Shown here one piece after another: positions 15,796 through 22,780 of a stretch of DNA of 64,000 nt. How positions within the stretch are numbered: the first letter of the stretch is position 1; each line of letters begins with the position of its first letter. Source of the stretch: Streptomyces sp. HUAS ZL42. GTDB taxonomy: Bacteria > Actinomycetota > Actinomycetes > Streptomycetales > Streptomycetaceae. The stretch spans positions 3,534,001 through 3,598,000 of the forward strand of contig NZ_CP160403.1 of the NCBI RefSeq assembly GCF_040782645.1. Direction: 5' to 3'. Both the position numbers and the translations under genes were made by a program. Below the pieces are notes generated by a model, which saw nothing but the letters and a program-made list of their open reading frames with translations, was not told the DNA's origin and did no database searches.

Positions 15796-17004
15796 TCAGC
15801 CCCTCAGCCGTGCCGCCCGCGCCTGCAGATAGCGCTGTTCCGGCAGGCTCAGGGTCTGGTCCGCCGCGGATTCGTAGGCTGCGCGGGCGGCGGCGTGCTC
15901 GCCGGCCCGCTCCAGGAGGTGGCCGCGGACCGCGTCCCGGCGGTGGCCCAACGCGCCCTCCACCCGCTCCAGTTCGGCCAGTCCCACGCGCGGGCCGGAC
16001 ACCATGGCCACGGCGACGGCACGGTTGAGGCGTTCGACGGGGCCGGGGACCAGGCGGACGAGGACGTCGTACAGGCCGAGGATCTCCCGCCAGTCGGTGG
16101 TCTGAGGTGACGGGGCCTCGTCGTGCACGGCGGCGATGGCCGCGCGCAGTTGGTAGGGGCCGGCCGGGCCGTGCGAGAGCGCGCGGGTGACCAGGGCGAC
16201 GCCCTCCTCGATCGCGGCCCTGTCCCAGCGGTCGCGGTCCTGTTCGTCGAGGGGGATCAGCTCGCCGTGCGGGCCGGTGCGGGCGTCGCGGCGGGCGTCG
16301 GTGAGCAGCATCAGGGCCAGCAGACCGGTGACCTCGCCGTCCTCGGGGAGCAGGCGGTGGACCGTGCGGGTCAGACGGATCGCCTCGCCGGCCAGGTCGC
16401 GCCGCTGGAGGCTCGCGCCCGACGTCGCCGTGTAGCCCTCGTTGAAGATCAGATACAGGGTGTGCAGAACCGCCGGGAGCCGCTCGTTCCAGTTGTCCGG
16501 CCGCCCGAAGCGCACACCCCGCACCTTCTGCTTGGCCCTGCTGATGCGCTGGCCCATGGTCGTCTCGGGGACGAGGTACGCGCGGGCGATCTCCGCAGTG
16601 GTCAGACCGCCGACCGCGCGCAGGGTGAGCGCGATCTGCGCGGGCTGGGTCAGGTCGGGGTGGCAGCACAGGAAGAGCAGGGAGAGCGTGTCGTCCGCGC
16701 GCGGCGCCCGCTCCCCGGCGACGAGCTCGTCGCGCGGGGTCAGCGCCGCTGCCCTCTCCTCGCGCGCCCGCCGTGCCGCGTCGGCGCGCAGGGCGTCCGT
16801 CAGCCGCCGTGCGGCCACCTTGATCAGCCAGCCGCGCGGGTTGTCCGGGACGCCGCCGGACGGCCACTGCCGGGCCGCCGCCACCAGTGCCTCCTGTACG
16901 GCGTCCTCTGCGGCGTCGAAGTGCCCGTACCGCCTGACCAGCGCGCCGAGGACCTGCGGCGCATGGAGGCGCAGCAGGTCCTCGACCTCGGTGGGGCGGC
17001 TCAT
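15796..17004 (-). CDS. ECF sigma factor with C-terminal TPR-like region (ECF42 type)
   Basis: 402 residues from ATG 17004. Region 2 is seen at FDAAEDAVQEALVAAARQWP (near 30) and DNPRGWLIKVAARRLTDALR; region 4 at LTTAEIARAYLVPETTMGQRISRAKQKVR (near 135-165). After that come about 220 residues of helical repeats (DUF6596/TPR-like, with LYLIFNEGYTATSG and LNRAVAVAMVSGP), the mark of ECF42 factors. These lack anti-sigma partners and are typically encoded with a YciI/DGPF protein, exactly as here (17-base gap). The inducing signal is not known. Confidence 0.9.
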   Translation of the reverse strand: MSRPTEVEDLLRLHAPQVLGALVRRYGHFDAAEDAVQEALVAAARQWPSGGVPDNPRGWLIKVAARRLTDALRADAARRAREERAAALTPRDELVAGERAPRADDTLSLLFLCCHPDLTQPAQIALTLRAVGGLTTAEIARAYLVPETTMGQRISRAKQKVRGVRFGRPDNWNERLPAVLHTLYLIFNEGYTATSGASLQRRDLAGEAIRLTRTVHRLLPEDGEVTGLLALMLLTDARRDARTGPHGELIPLDEQDRDRWDRAAIEEGVALVTRALSHGPAGPYQLRAAIAAVHDEAPSPQTTDWREILGLYDVLVRLVPGPVERLNRAVAVAMVSGPRVGLAELERVEGALGHRRDAVRGHLLERAGEHAAARAAYESAADQTLSLPEQRYLQARAARLRG

Positions 17005-17021
17005 GGACAGCTCGTTCTCGC

Positions 17022-17435
17022 TCAGATGTCCCCGGCGCCGTCCTGGATGGGACGGATCACCACCGGGCGGTTCTCGGCTCCGGCGGGCTGGGGGCACCGG
17101 GCGACGCGCTCGGCGATCTCGGTGACCCGCTCCAGGCTCTCGCACTCGAGGACCCAGTAGCCGGCCAGCAGTTCCTTGGTCTCGCTGTACGGCCCGTCGG
17201 TGATCACCGCCTTGCCGTCCGCGTCCAGGGAGACCAGCCGGGTCCGGGCCGGTTCGCCCAGTCCCTGACCGTCGACGAATTCGCCGGACTCGGAGAGGTC
17301 GTCGTTGATCGCGCTCATGTAGGCGTACATGGCCTGCACCTCCTGCTCGGTCCAGGCCGGGGAGTGCTCGGACGCCCTGCCGGCGAGCCCCTCGTACTCC
17401 GCCTGCGTGCCCTGCACCATGACCAGGTACTTCAT
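17022..17435 (-). CDS. YciI-family (DGPF domain) protein
   Basis: 137 residues, MKYLVMVQGTQAEYEG onward, with the family core ITDGPYSETKELLAGYWVLE at residues 78-97 and the His/Asp-poor ferredoxin-like fold expected of YciI. Families of this type include small dimeric enzymes of uncertain activity. It precedes the ECF42 sigma gene by 17 bases and is almost certainly its genetic partner and likely target. The start is set by GGAGCGGAC just upstream on the minus strand. Confidence 0.88.
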   Translation of the reverse strand: MKYLVMVQGTQAEYEGLAGRASEHSPAWTEQEVQAMYAYMSAINDDLSESGEFVDGQGLGEPARTRLVSLDADGKAVITDGPYSETKELLAGYWVLECESLERVTEIAERVARCPQPAGAENRPVVIRPIQDGAGDI

Positions 17436-17529
17436 CGTCCGCTCCTTCGGCTCGGACCGTCCCCGGTGGACGGTCTCACAGGGGACGTCGGAGCCGCGCC
17501 GGGTTTCTCGACAGGGGTTCGGGATGGCT

Positions 17530-17724
17530 TCAGGACTTCTTCGTGGCGGATCCGCCGCGCTCCTCCTCGGGCGCGGCGCCCTCCACGACGTACGCCTCGC
17601 ACTTCGGGTTCCGGCAGGGACCGGCGACCCACTTCGGAACCCATGCGCCGAGTGTCTTGTGGCGCTTGACGACCGTTTCGACAGGCTGTCCGCAGGCGGG
17701 ACAGACGTGGTTGTCGCTGTCCAT
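17530..17724 (-). CDS. Small zinc-ribbon-like protein
   Basis: 64 residues with two cysteine pairs, CPAC at 8-11 and CRNPKC at 37-42, arranged like a zinc ribbon, then a charged tail with EEERGG and KKS. I do not recognise a specific family beyond conserved Streptomyces hypothetical proteins. It lacks a ribosome site; TACTCT lies 6 bases before the ATG, so it may be leaderless. It lies between the DHFR-like gene and the YciI gene on the same strand. Confidence 0.65.
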   Translation of the reverse strand: MDSDNHVCPACGQPVETVVKRHKTLGAWVPKWVAGPCRNPKCEAYVVEGAAPEEERGGSATKKS

Positions 17725-17750
17725 GTCATCAGAGTAGGGCTGGGACGGCC

Positions 17751-18335
17751 TCAGCGCTTCCTGCTGTACGTGCGTACGAGGACGCCGTTCTTGAACGTGC
17801 GTACGGCGTCCAGTTCGAAGTCGGTGACGGCGAAGCCGGTGCCGAACATCGGCATGCCGGAGCCGTACACCTGCGGGTAGGTCTTGATGACGAGTTCGTC
17901 GATCTCGTCGAGCAGTTCGCCGGCGAGCTGCGAGCCGCCGCAGAGCCAGATGCCGAGGTCGCCGTCCTCGGCCTTCAGCGCGCGGATCCGGGCGACGAGA
18001 TCGCCGTCGATCACCTCCACGTTCGGGTCGGGCGAGGTACCGAGGCTGCGCGAGGCGACGTACTCGCGCAGATGGCCGTACGGACTGGTGATGCCGGCGT
18101 CGAGGGCGAGCTGGTAGCTGCCGCGGCCCTGGATCACGGTGTCGAAGTTGAGGTTGGCGGCTTCCTTGATGCCGAGCGGCTCGCGCCCCTGCGCCGCGAC
18201 GGTCTCGGGGTACGTCGAGGTGAGATACCCGAGGAACTCCTCGTCGAGGAACGCGAACATCGACGAGGCGTCGCCGCCCGGGTCCCCGATGAACCCGTCG
18301 ATGGAGCAGGCGACGAAGTAGGTGAGCTTTCGCAA
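17751..18335 (-). CDS. Dihydrofolate reductase-like (RibD C-terminal) protein
   Basis: 194 residues. The fold is recognised by RKLTYFVACSIDGFIG at the start, NFDTVIQGRGSYQLALDAG in the middle and IWLCGGSQLAGELLDEIDELV near residues 140-160, the last two being NADPH-binding elements. The start is taken at TTG 18335 because homologues begin at this Arg-Lys-Leu-Thr-Tyr strand and no ATG or GTG fits; GGAAAGAG is about 8 bases upstream. It is probably an NADPH-dependent reductase of unknown substrate. It is divergent from a TetR gene, which is likely its regulator. Confidence 0.85.
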   Translation of the reverse strand: MRKLTYFVACSIDGFIGDPGGDASSMFAFLDEEFLGYLTSTYPETVAAQGREPLGIKEAANLNFDTVIQGRGSYQLALDAGITSPYGHLREYVASRSLGTSPDPNVEVIDGDLVARIRALKAEDGDLGIWLCGGSQLAGELLDEIDELVIKTYPQVYGSGMPMFGTGFAVTDFELDAVRTFKNGVLVRTYSRKR

Positions 18336-18361
18336 GCTGGTCTCTTTCCGTAGGCTGCGTG

Positions 18362-18397
18362 AACCACTCCAGTTGTAGTGCTTCACTTGTAGTGGTT
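18362..18397. promoter_or_regulatory. Candidate TetR operator between the DHFR-like and tetR genes
   Basis: AACCACT (18362-18368) and AGTGGTT (18391-18397) form inverted arms, and TTGTAGTG occurs twice as a direct repeat (18373-18380 and 18387-18394). The cluster sits in the 108-base divergent gap and is the only symmetric element there. Binding by the adjacent TetR is inference. Confidence 0.5.
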
Positions 18398-18443
18398 GCA
18401 AGACGTTTTGGGCCATGGGCCCAAGTGGGAGAAGGGATTCCGT

Positions 18444-19034
18444 ATGGCCGGCAATCCGGAGCGCCGGGCCGTGCTCGTCGACGCCGGGGTGGAGGTGCTC
18501 GCCCGCGAGGGGGCGCGCGGGCTGACGTTCCGCGCGGTGGACGCGGCGGCCGGGGTGCCGACCGGCACCGCCTCGAACTACTTCACCGGCCGCGACGACC
18601 TGCTCCGCCAGATCGACACGCGGCTGCACACCCGGCTCGCCCCCGACCCCGAGGTGCTCGGCGCGCTGATGCGGGCGCCCCACGACCGGCCGCTGGTCGC
18701 CGCGCTCATGCGCGACCTGATGGCCCGGGTGGTCGGGGACCGCACCGGCTATCTGGCCCTGCTGGAGATGCGTCTGGAGGCCACCCGGCGGCCCGGACTG
18801 CGCGATTCGTTCACGAAGTCCGTGCGTGGGGACCTCGAGTACGGCATGGAGTTCCACCGGGACGCCGGGCTGCCCGGCGGCGACGAGACCGTCGCCGTGC
18901 TCTATCTCGCGATGCTCGGCCTCATCCTGGAGCACCTGACTCTGCCCGGAGTGCTGGACGGCGTCCTGCCCGGGGTGGACGTCCCGGAGGGGCTGGTGGA
19001 GCGGATCGTGGCGACGGTGGTGCCGGAGGTGTAG
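18444..19034 (+). CDS. TetR/AcrR-family regulator
   Basis: 196 residues from ATG 18444, with GAGAAGGGA upstream. The helix-turn-helix is at residues 25-50 (LTFRAVDAAAGVPTGTASNYFTGRDDLLRQI). The C-terminal ligand-binding domain is about 140 residues, alpha-helical, with LLEMRLEATRRPGLRDSF. It is divergently transcribed from the DHFR-like reductase gene across a 108-base gap containing inverted repeats, so it probably represses that gene and itself. Ligand unknown. Confidence 0.88.
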   Translation: MAGNPERRAVLVDAGVEVLAREGARGLTFRAVDAAAGVPTGTASNYFTGRDDLLRQIDTRLHTRLAPDPEVLGALMRAPHDRPLVAALMRDLMARVVGDRTGYLALLEMRLEATRRPGLRDSFTKSVRGDLEYGMEFHRDAGLPGGDETVAVLYLAMLGLILEHLTLPGVLDGVLPGVDVPEGLVERIVATVVPEV

Positions 19035-19066
19035 CCGCGGTCGTGACCGTGGACGGGGTCCGGGCA

Positions 19067-19660
19067 TCAGCTCTTCGGCTCGCGCCACATCGGCCACATC
19101 CGCGGGCCGCCCTCCGGCAGGTCCGGGGCGCGGCCGGTGCAGACGAAGCCGAGTCGCTCGTAGAGCCTGCGGCTGCGGGCGTTGCTCGCCTCCAGGTAGA
19201 CGGGCAGTCCCTCGCGGTCGCAGCGGTCGAGGACCGGCCGGATGAGCGCGGTGCCCAGGCCGCGGCCCTGGTGCTCGGGCACGACTCCGATCATCCACAG
19301 GTAGTCGTGGGCGCGGTCGGAAGGATGGAGGGCGGCCGCCAACCGTCCGATCTGCTCGATGCGTTCGTTCGCGGGGTCGACCGCGTCGCGCAGTCGGGCG
19401 GGGCCCTCGTCGTCGGCGTGCTCACCGGCCGGCACGGACAGCCACAGCGCGCAGCCCGTGCCGTCCTCGGTGACGTCGACGCGTCCCTCGGCGAGCACGA
19501 TGTCGGTGAACGCGGCCATGAGCCTGGAGTGGGTCGTGCGGCGGTACTCGTCACCGGGGAAGACCCAGGCGCTCACCGGATCGTCCTGGAAGGCCGCGTC
19601 CAGTACCCGGACGACCAGCTCGCGGTCGCCCGCGTCCGCCGCCTTGACCGCCACGCCCAT
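19067..19660 (-). CDS. GNAT-family N-acetyltransferase
   Basis: 197 residues starting MGVAVKAADAGDRELVVRVL; this ATG is preferred because GAAGGGGCGGG lies just before it. The acetyl-CoA pyrophosphate loop VVPEHQGRGLGTALIRPVL is at about residues 128-145, followed by YLEASNARSRRLYERLGFVCTG. The N-terminal half is of the type found in Streptomyces proteins of unknown substrate. It converges on the tetR gene and stands upstream, on the same strand, of the encapsulin gene but is separated from it by a strong hairpin. Function is open. Confidence 0.85.
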   Translation of the reverse strand: MGVAVKAADAGDRELVVRVLDAAFQDDPVSAWVFPGDEYRRTTHSRLMAAFTDIVLAEGRVDVTEDGTGCALWLSVPAGEHADDEGPARLRDAVDPANERIEQIGRLAAALHPSDRAHDYLWMIGVVPEHQGRGLGTALIRPVLDRCDREGLPVYLEASNARSRRLYERLGFVCTGRAPDLPEGGPRMWPMWREPKS

Positions 19661-19773
19661 GTCCCGCCCCTTCGCTTTCAACAGGCCCTGTCAACACGGG
19701 TGTTGCCGAGCCTATCCGCTGCGGGCGAGGTGGCGGGCCCCGCACGCCGTGGGGATGTGCGGGACCCGCCGGA

Positions 19774-19829
19774 CCGGAGCCCCCGGGTGACCGTGCGGGG
19801 TCAGGAGCCGCACGGTCCCGGGGCTCCGG
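19774..19829 (-). terminator. Long hairpin downstream of the encapsulin gene
   Basis: CCGGAGCCCC at the left and GGGGCTCCGG at the right, with GACCGTGC and GCACGGTC further in, make a stem of more than 20 pairs with small bulges. It lies just beyond the encapsulin stop codon and before the GNAT gene's start on the minus strand is past. Confidence 0.75.
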
Positions 19830-19847
19830 GGTCTGCAACCGGGCAGG

Positions 19848-21254
19848 TCACCGCCAGCGGCCGATCTCGACGTTCTCCAGGACGCCGAGCGCGTCAGGCA
19901 CCAGAACCGCGGCCGAGTAGTAGGCCGTCACCAGGTACTTGACGATCGCCTGTTCGTTGATGCCCATGAACCGCACGGACAGACTCGGCTCGATCTCGTC
20001 GGGAAGGCCGGTCTGCCTCAGACCGATCACACCCTGGTCCTCCTCACCGAGACGCATCGCGATGATCGAGCTGGTCCGGGCCTCGGTGACCGGGATCTTG
20101 TTGCAGGGGAAGATCGGCACGCCGCGCCAGGTGGGGATGCGGTTGCCGCCCATGTCGACGGTCTCCGGCACGAGTCCCCGCCGGTTCAGCTCCCGCCCGA
20201 ACGCGGAGATCGCGCGCGGGTGGGCGAGGAACAGCTTGGTGCCACGGCGTCTGCCGAGCAGCTCGTCCAGGTCGTCGGGGCCGGGGACTCCGTCGTGCGG
20301 CTGGATCCGCTGGTCGTACTCGCAGTTGTGGAGCAGCCCGAACTCCCGGTTGTTGATGAGCTCGTGCTCCTGGCGCTCCTTCAGCGCCTCGACCGTCAGC
20401 CGCAGCTGTTGCTCGGTCTGGTTCATGGGCTGGTTGTAGAGGTCGGCGACGCGGGTGTGGATGCGCAGCACGGTCTGGGCGATGCTCAGTTCGTACTCGC
20501 GGGGCCTGGCCTCGTAGTCGACGTAGGTGTGCGGGATGTCCGGCTCGCCGGAGTGGCCGGCGGCGAGGTCGACCGCCTTCTCGCCGTAATTGTTGGTGCG
20601 CTGCCGGGGAATCGACCGCTGCTGCAGCAGGTGCGCGCGCAGGGTGTCGGCGCGCTCGGCGACCTGCTCGACGTCCTGGCGGGAGAGGATCAGTACCGTG
20701 CAGGCGGTGTCCGCGCGGGCGGTGTACTCCCAGATGGCGTCGGAGTCGAGCAGGGCCGCGTCGCCGAAGTACGAGCCGTCTGCGAGCACGCCGAGCACGG
20801 CGTCGCCCCCGTACGGACCCGTGCCGATCTTCTCCACCCTGCCGTGCGCCAGCAGATACACCTCGCCGGTCCGACCGCCGAAGGAGGCGATCACCTCGCC
20901 CGGGCCGAACTCCCGCTGCCGGCAGCGGCGGGCGAGCTCCGCCAGCACCTCCTCGTCCTCGTACGACCGCAGGGCCGGAAGTTCGCCCAGCTCCGCGGGG
21001 ATGACCTCCACGCGGTCGCCCGTCTTCACGAAGGTGACGCGGCCGTCGCCGACCGCGTAGGTCAGCCGCCGGTTCACCCGGTACGTGCCGCCCTGCACAT
21101 CGACCCAGGGCAGCATCCTCAGGAGCCAGCGGGAGCTGATCTCCTGCATCTGGGGTGCGGACTTGGTGGTGGTGGCCAGGTTCCGCGCTGCCGCTGTGCC
21201 GAGGCTCTGCTGCGGCTTGTCCGGATCCGTGCGGGCCTCTTCGCCTACCGACAT
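19848..21254 (-). CDS. Family 2B encapsulin shell protein with cyclic-nucleotide-binding insert
   Basis: 468 residues, often mis-annotated as a Crp/Fnr regulator. The N-arm signature ([18 protein letters not shown], then [19 protein letters not shown] at 38-56) and the C-terminal HK97-type A-domain ([24 protein letters not shown]) mark an encapsulin. A cNMP-binding domain is inserted at about residues 97-215 ([36 protein letters not shown]), which defines family 2B. The protein should self-assemble into a nanocompartment. Published cargoes for 2B shells are mainly terpene cyclases and prenyltransferases carrying disordered N-terminal tags; no such gene is adjacent here. The neighbours are a GNAT gene and, divergently, a PLP enzyme gene. 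Confidence 0.92.
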   Translation of the reverse strand: MSVGEEARTDPDKPQQSLGTAAARNLATTTKSAPQMQEISSRWLLRMLPWVDVQGGTYRVNRRLTYAVGDGRVTFVKTGDRVEVIPAELGELPALRSYEDEEVLAELARRCRQREFGPGEVIASFGGRTGEVYLLAHGRVEKIGTGPYGGDAVLGVLADGSYFGDAALLDSDAIWEYTARADTACTVLILSRQDVEQVAERADTLRAHLLQQRSIPRQRTNNYGEKAVDLAAGHSGEPDIPHTYVDYEARPREYELSIAQTVLRIHTRVADLYNQPMNQTEQQLRLTVEALKERQEHELINNREFGLLHNCEYDQRIQPHDGVPGPDDLDELLGRRRGTKLFLAHPRAISAFGRELNRRGLVPETVDMGGNRIPTWRGVPIFPCNKIPVTEARTSSIIAMRLGEEDQGVIGLRQTGLPDEIEPSLSVRFMGINEQAIVKYLVTAYYSAAVLVPDALGVLENVEIGRWR

Positions 21255-21502
21255 AAGGAACTGCCCTCCCGGTCATGCTCCCGCCCTGCTCTCACGGACA
21301 AGCTTTCCATCACGGAGCGTGTCCGTACCATTACCCGAAAGAGCGGGAATGGATCACCACGGCCCGGGGCAGGAAGGCGATTTCCAGGACCGTGGGACAG
21401 GTACCCGGCACTGCGCCTGACGCGGCGTGGGCCCGCGGTCGGGCGGCAGGGCTGAGCGCGCCCCGCGCCACCACGCACCCGCAGTCGCCCGCGCGCCGGA
21501 GT
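21255..21502. other. Encapsulin upstream region with small inverted repeat
   Basis: The first part of the 418-base divergent gap holds CCATTACCCG (21328-21337) and CGGGAATGG (21344-21352) facing each other across AAAGAG. It could be an operator or a 5' leader hairpin for the encapsulin mRNA on the minus strand. No coding potential is seen. Confidence 0.4.
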
Positions 21503-21613
21503 GGGGTGTGGTGGTGCGGCGCAGCCCGTCGCTTAGCTGGTCCCCACGCCGTCCACCGTGGCAGCGGGCAGAGGGGCGCAACCCGCGACGGGCTCGCCGC
21601 ACCACCACACCCC
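21503..21613. repeat. 111-bp MITE-like element with 29/30-bp inverted terminal arms
   Basis: The left arm (21503-21532, beginning GGGGTGTGGTGGTGCGGCG) and the right arm (21585-21613) are reverse complements with a single one-base insertion. They enclose a 52-bp core that has its own short inverted repeat (CCACG and CGTGG). No open reading frame of transposase character is present and no obvious target-site duplication flanks it. I recall similar sequences between genes in other Streptomyces genomes, so it is probably a dispersed non-autonomous element or a strong RNA hairpin. Confidence 0.75.
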
Positions 21614-21672
21614 CGACCCACCCACCAGACCCACGGCGCAAACGGCACCACCGCCGGAGGGACACTGGTCCC

Positions 21673-22596
21673 GTGACCAGCCCCGACGTGCCCGACGCCC
21701 TCGCCGCCCTGCAGCCCCGGCTCCCCTCCCCGCTGCAGGAAGTCGACGACGTCCGCTTCGCCCGCCACGGACTCCTGCTGCTCCTCAAGCGCGACGACCT
21801 CATCCACCCCGAGCTGATCGGCAACAAGTGGCGCAAGCTCGCGCCCAACCTCGAAGCGGCGGCAGGGCGCACCGTCCTCACCTTCGGTGGTGCCTACTCC
21901 AACCACCTCCGCGCCACCGCCGCCGCCGGCCGACTGCTCGGCCTGCGGACCGTGGGCGTGGTCCGCGGGCAGGAGCTCGCCGACCGTCCGCTCAACCCGT
22001 CCCTCGCCCGCTGCGCGGCGGACGGCATGCGCCTGCACTTCGTCGACAGGGCGACGTACCGCCGCAAACACGAGCCCGAAACCCTGACGTCCCTCCTGCG
22101 CGCGACCGGAGCCGAGGACGCCCACGTCGTCCCCGAGGGCGGCAGCAACGCCCTGGCAGTCCGCGGCTGCCGCCCCCTCGGCGAGGAGCTGGACGGCCAC
22201 GCCGACATCGTCGCCCTCGCATGCGGCACCGGCGGCACGCTCGCCGGCCTGGCCGCCGGCCTCGCCCCCGGTCGGCGCGCCCTCGGCATACCCGTCCTCA
22301 AGGGCGGGTTCCTCGAGGCCGAGATACGCGCCCTGCAGCATCAGGCCTTCGGCGGCCCGCGCGGCACCTGGCGCCTCGACGACCGCTTCCACTGCGGGGG
22401 ATACGCCCGCACCACCCCCGCCCTCGACGCCTTCGCCGACGACTTCGAACAGCGGCACGGCCTGCCCGTCGAACGTCTCTATGTCGCCAAGTTGCTCTAC
22501 GGACTTGTCGCTCTCGCGGAGGAAGGGGCCTTCCCCCACGGGACTACCATCGCCGCAGTCGTCACCGGACAGCCAATGCGTACGGCGACTACGTAG
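21673..22596 (+). CDS. PLP-dependent 1-aminocyclopropane-1-carboxylate deaminase / D-cysteine desulfhydrase-like enzyme
   Basis: 307 residues from GTG 21673, with GGAGGG about 12 bases upstream. The PLP lysine lies in LIGNKWRKL near residue 60, followed by TFGGAYSNHLRATAAAG near 82, a glycine-rich phosphate cradle (CGTGGTLAGLAAGL) near 185 and the start motif LPSPLQEVDDVRFA. This fold-type II group contains ACC deaminases and D-cysteine desulfhydrases, which make 2-oxobutyrate or pyruvate plus ammonia or sulfide; D-cysteine or a related D-amino acid is the more likely substrate in Streptomyces. It stands alone, divergent from the encapsulin gene. Confidence 0.82.
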   Translation: MTSPDVPDALAALQPRLPSPLQEVDDVRFARHGLLLLLKRDDLIHPELIGNKWRKLAPNLEAAAGRTVLTFGGAYSNHLRATAAAGRLLGLRTVGVVRGQELADRPLNPSLARCAADGMRLHFVDRATYRRKHEPETLTSLLRATGAEDAHVVPEGGSNALAVRGCRPLGEELDGHADIVALACGTGGTLAGLAAGLAPGRRALGIPVLKGGFLEAEIRALQHQAFGGPRGTWRLDDRFHCGGYARTTPALDAFADDFEQRHGLPVERLYVAKLLYGLVALAEEGAFPHGTTIAAVVTGQPMRTATT

Positions 22597-22780
22597 TCTC
22601 ACCGACGCCCGGCCCCACGCCTCCGGCTACAACGTGGACATGACGACACTGGACACGGAGGCGCGAAGGCGGTGTGCGCCGGGTTCCTGCCAGGTCGGTA
22701 CTCCACGGCACGGATCATGGCCCTCGTGATCGTACGGACCCTCCGCTCGAAGGAGAGCTCCTCGTGGTTCACCCGCTGAG

